Shown here: piece after piece, positions 29,150-29,514 of the stretch | Layout: every line of letters starts with the position of its first letter | Position numbering within the stretch: position 1 is the stretch's first letter | Virus record (IMG/VR): IMGVR_UViG_3300035698_009030 | Location: 1 to 29,514 of that record | Length of the DNA: 29,514 nucleotides | Source of the DNA: a virus | Reading direction: 5' to 3' (one strand) | Notes under the pieces: generated by a model | What the model was told of the DNA's origin: nothing | What the model saw: only the letters and a program-made list of their open reading frames with translations | Databases searched by the model: none | Program-made: the position numbers and the translations under genes

Positions 29150-29334
29150 TTATCCTTCCCTCCTTTTTTCGTAGTTAGTACCCCCAATGCTCGCCTCACA
29201 TGCTCTTCTGTATATCTTTTCCCCCCCGATGGGAGACGAAGGGGTGTTATCTTACCTGCTTTCTCCCAATAGATAAGAGTCCGTTTAGATATACCAATTA
29301 CCTTTATAAATTCTTTTGCGGTTACTAATTGCAC
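29146..29334 (-). CDS. MerR/excisionase-like HTH protein (62 aa)
   Basis: 62 residues from GTG 29334. LVTAKEFIKVIGISKRTLIYWEKAGKITPLRLPSGGKRYTEEHVRRAL spans nearly the whole protein and is the MerR-type winged helix: HTH, then a wing (PSGGKRYTEEHV). Short proteins of this type act as excisionases or regulators. AAGGAG lies 11 bases upstream, rather far. A weak promoter-like element stands in the 180 bases before it. Confidence 0.82.
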   Translation of the reverse strand: MQLVTAKEFIKVIGISKRTLIYWEKAGKITPLRLPSGGKRYTEEHVRRALGVLTTKKGGKDK

Positions 29335-29446
29335 TGTTTCGTCGGCTCCTTGTTACTGTGGTTATAAAGACTTCCAATTTTCAACAACGTTTTCTAAAAC
29401 CTTTAGATAAATTCCACTCTCTATACTTACCGCGACTTAACAACCT

Positions 29447-29475
29447 TGTCAACATAAATTGCACCACCTTGCACC
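29447..29475 (-). promoter_or_regulatory. Possible promoter/operator before HTH gene
   Basis: Minus strand: perfect -35 TTGACA at 29447-29452 but only a poor -10 (TAAGTA at 17 bp). Just upstream is a direct repeat GGTGCAA, GGT, GGTGCAA (29459-29475), an operator-like arrangement. The other bases up to the window end hold no open frame I can support. Confidence 0.35.
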
Positions 29476-29514
29476 TTTTTTTGCGTAGTTAAACACCGAA
29501 ACTGCACGTAAAAG

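Noticed and set aside
1-29514. tRNA or rRNA genes
   Set aside because: I saw no cloverleaf with TTCRA and CCA-type end, and no rRNA-like stretch; a tRNAscan search was not possible.

Overview
The window is a contiguous block of a tailed double-stranded DNA phage or prophage. Every gene I accept lies on the minus strand, so transcription and gene order run from the right end to the left end. The gene set is that of a long-tailed siphovirus: HK97-type packaging and head genes (P27-like small terminase, two-domain large terminase, HK97 portal, ClpP-like maturation protease, HK97-fold capsid), head-tail joining proteins, and a lambda-like tail module (tail terminator, major tail protein, G/GT chaperones with a frameshift site, 1639-residue tape measure, tip and fibre proteins). 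Starts mostly have good AGGAG-type ribosome sites and two sigma70-like promoters are visible. A lipoprotein and a signal-peptide protein of a type I associate with gammaproteobacterial phages suggest a Gram-negative host, but the host is not determined. No integrase, lysis or replication gene is in the window, so lifestyle cannot be read.

Layout from right to left. 29514-27600: small early or accessory genes (MerR/excisionase-like HTH, periplasmic protein, HNH endonuclease, a 12-codon Cys-rich microgene). 27584-25170: cargo between the HNH gene and the terminase, namely two unrelated DNA methyltransferases, a lipoprotein and several very small proteins; one methyltransferase cassette lies between two near-identical 62-bp direct repeats. 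25153-22654: terminase genes with two small Cys-rich genes between them; the small terminase seems to start at ATC. 22628-20530: an HTH gene, then a consensus promoter, six small genes (three Cys-rich proteins, a ribbon-helix-helix protein and two unknowns) and a terminator. This looks like a self-contained 'moron' placed between large terminase and portal, where those genes are often adjacent. 20468-16795: a promoter, then portal, protease and capsid.

16752-12707: nine ORFs, probably eight genes, for putative head decoration or fibre proteins inserted between capsid and connector, including a tandem paralogous pair, a low-complexity Lys/Glu repeat protein and a gene apparently split by a -1 frameshift. 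12641-10663: head-tail connector, adaptor, gp10-like and tail terminator genes. 10647-7863: two sugar-metabolism genes (an RmlB-like nucleotide-sugar dehydratase and a three-module glycosyltransferase) inserted between tail terminator and major tail protein. 7851-1: tail tube, chaperones, tape measure, then a tip-protein / fibre / tip-protein paralogue series cut by the left edge.

The most interesting points are the glycosylation pair inside the tail operon, the promoter-to-terminator moron of Cys-rich and RHH proteins, the repeat-flanked methyltransferase cassette, and several translation oddities (ATC start of the small terminase, two Cys-rich ORFs with no proper start, a classical AAATTTG slip site and a probable second -1 shift). 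No stretch longer than 300 bases lacks a gene.
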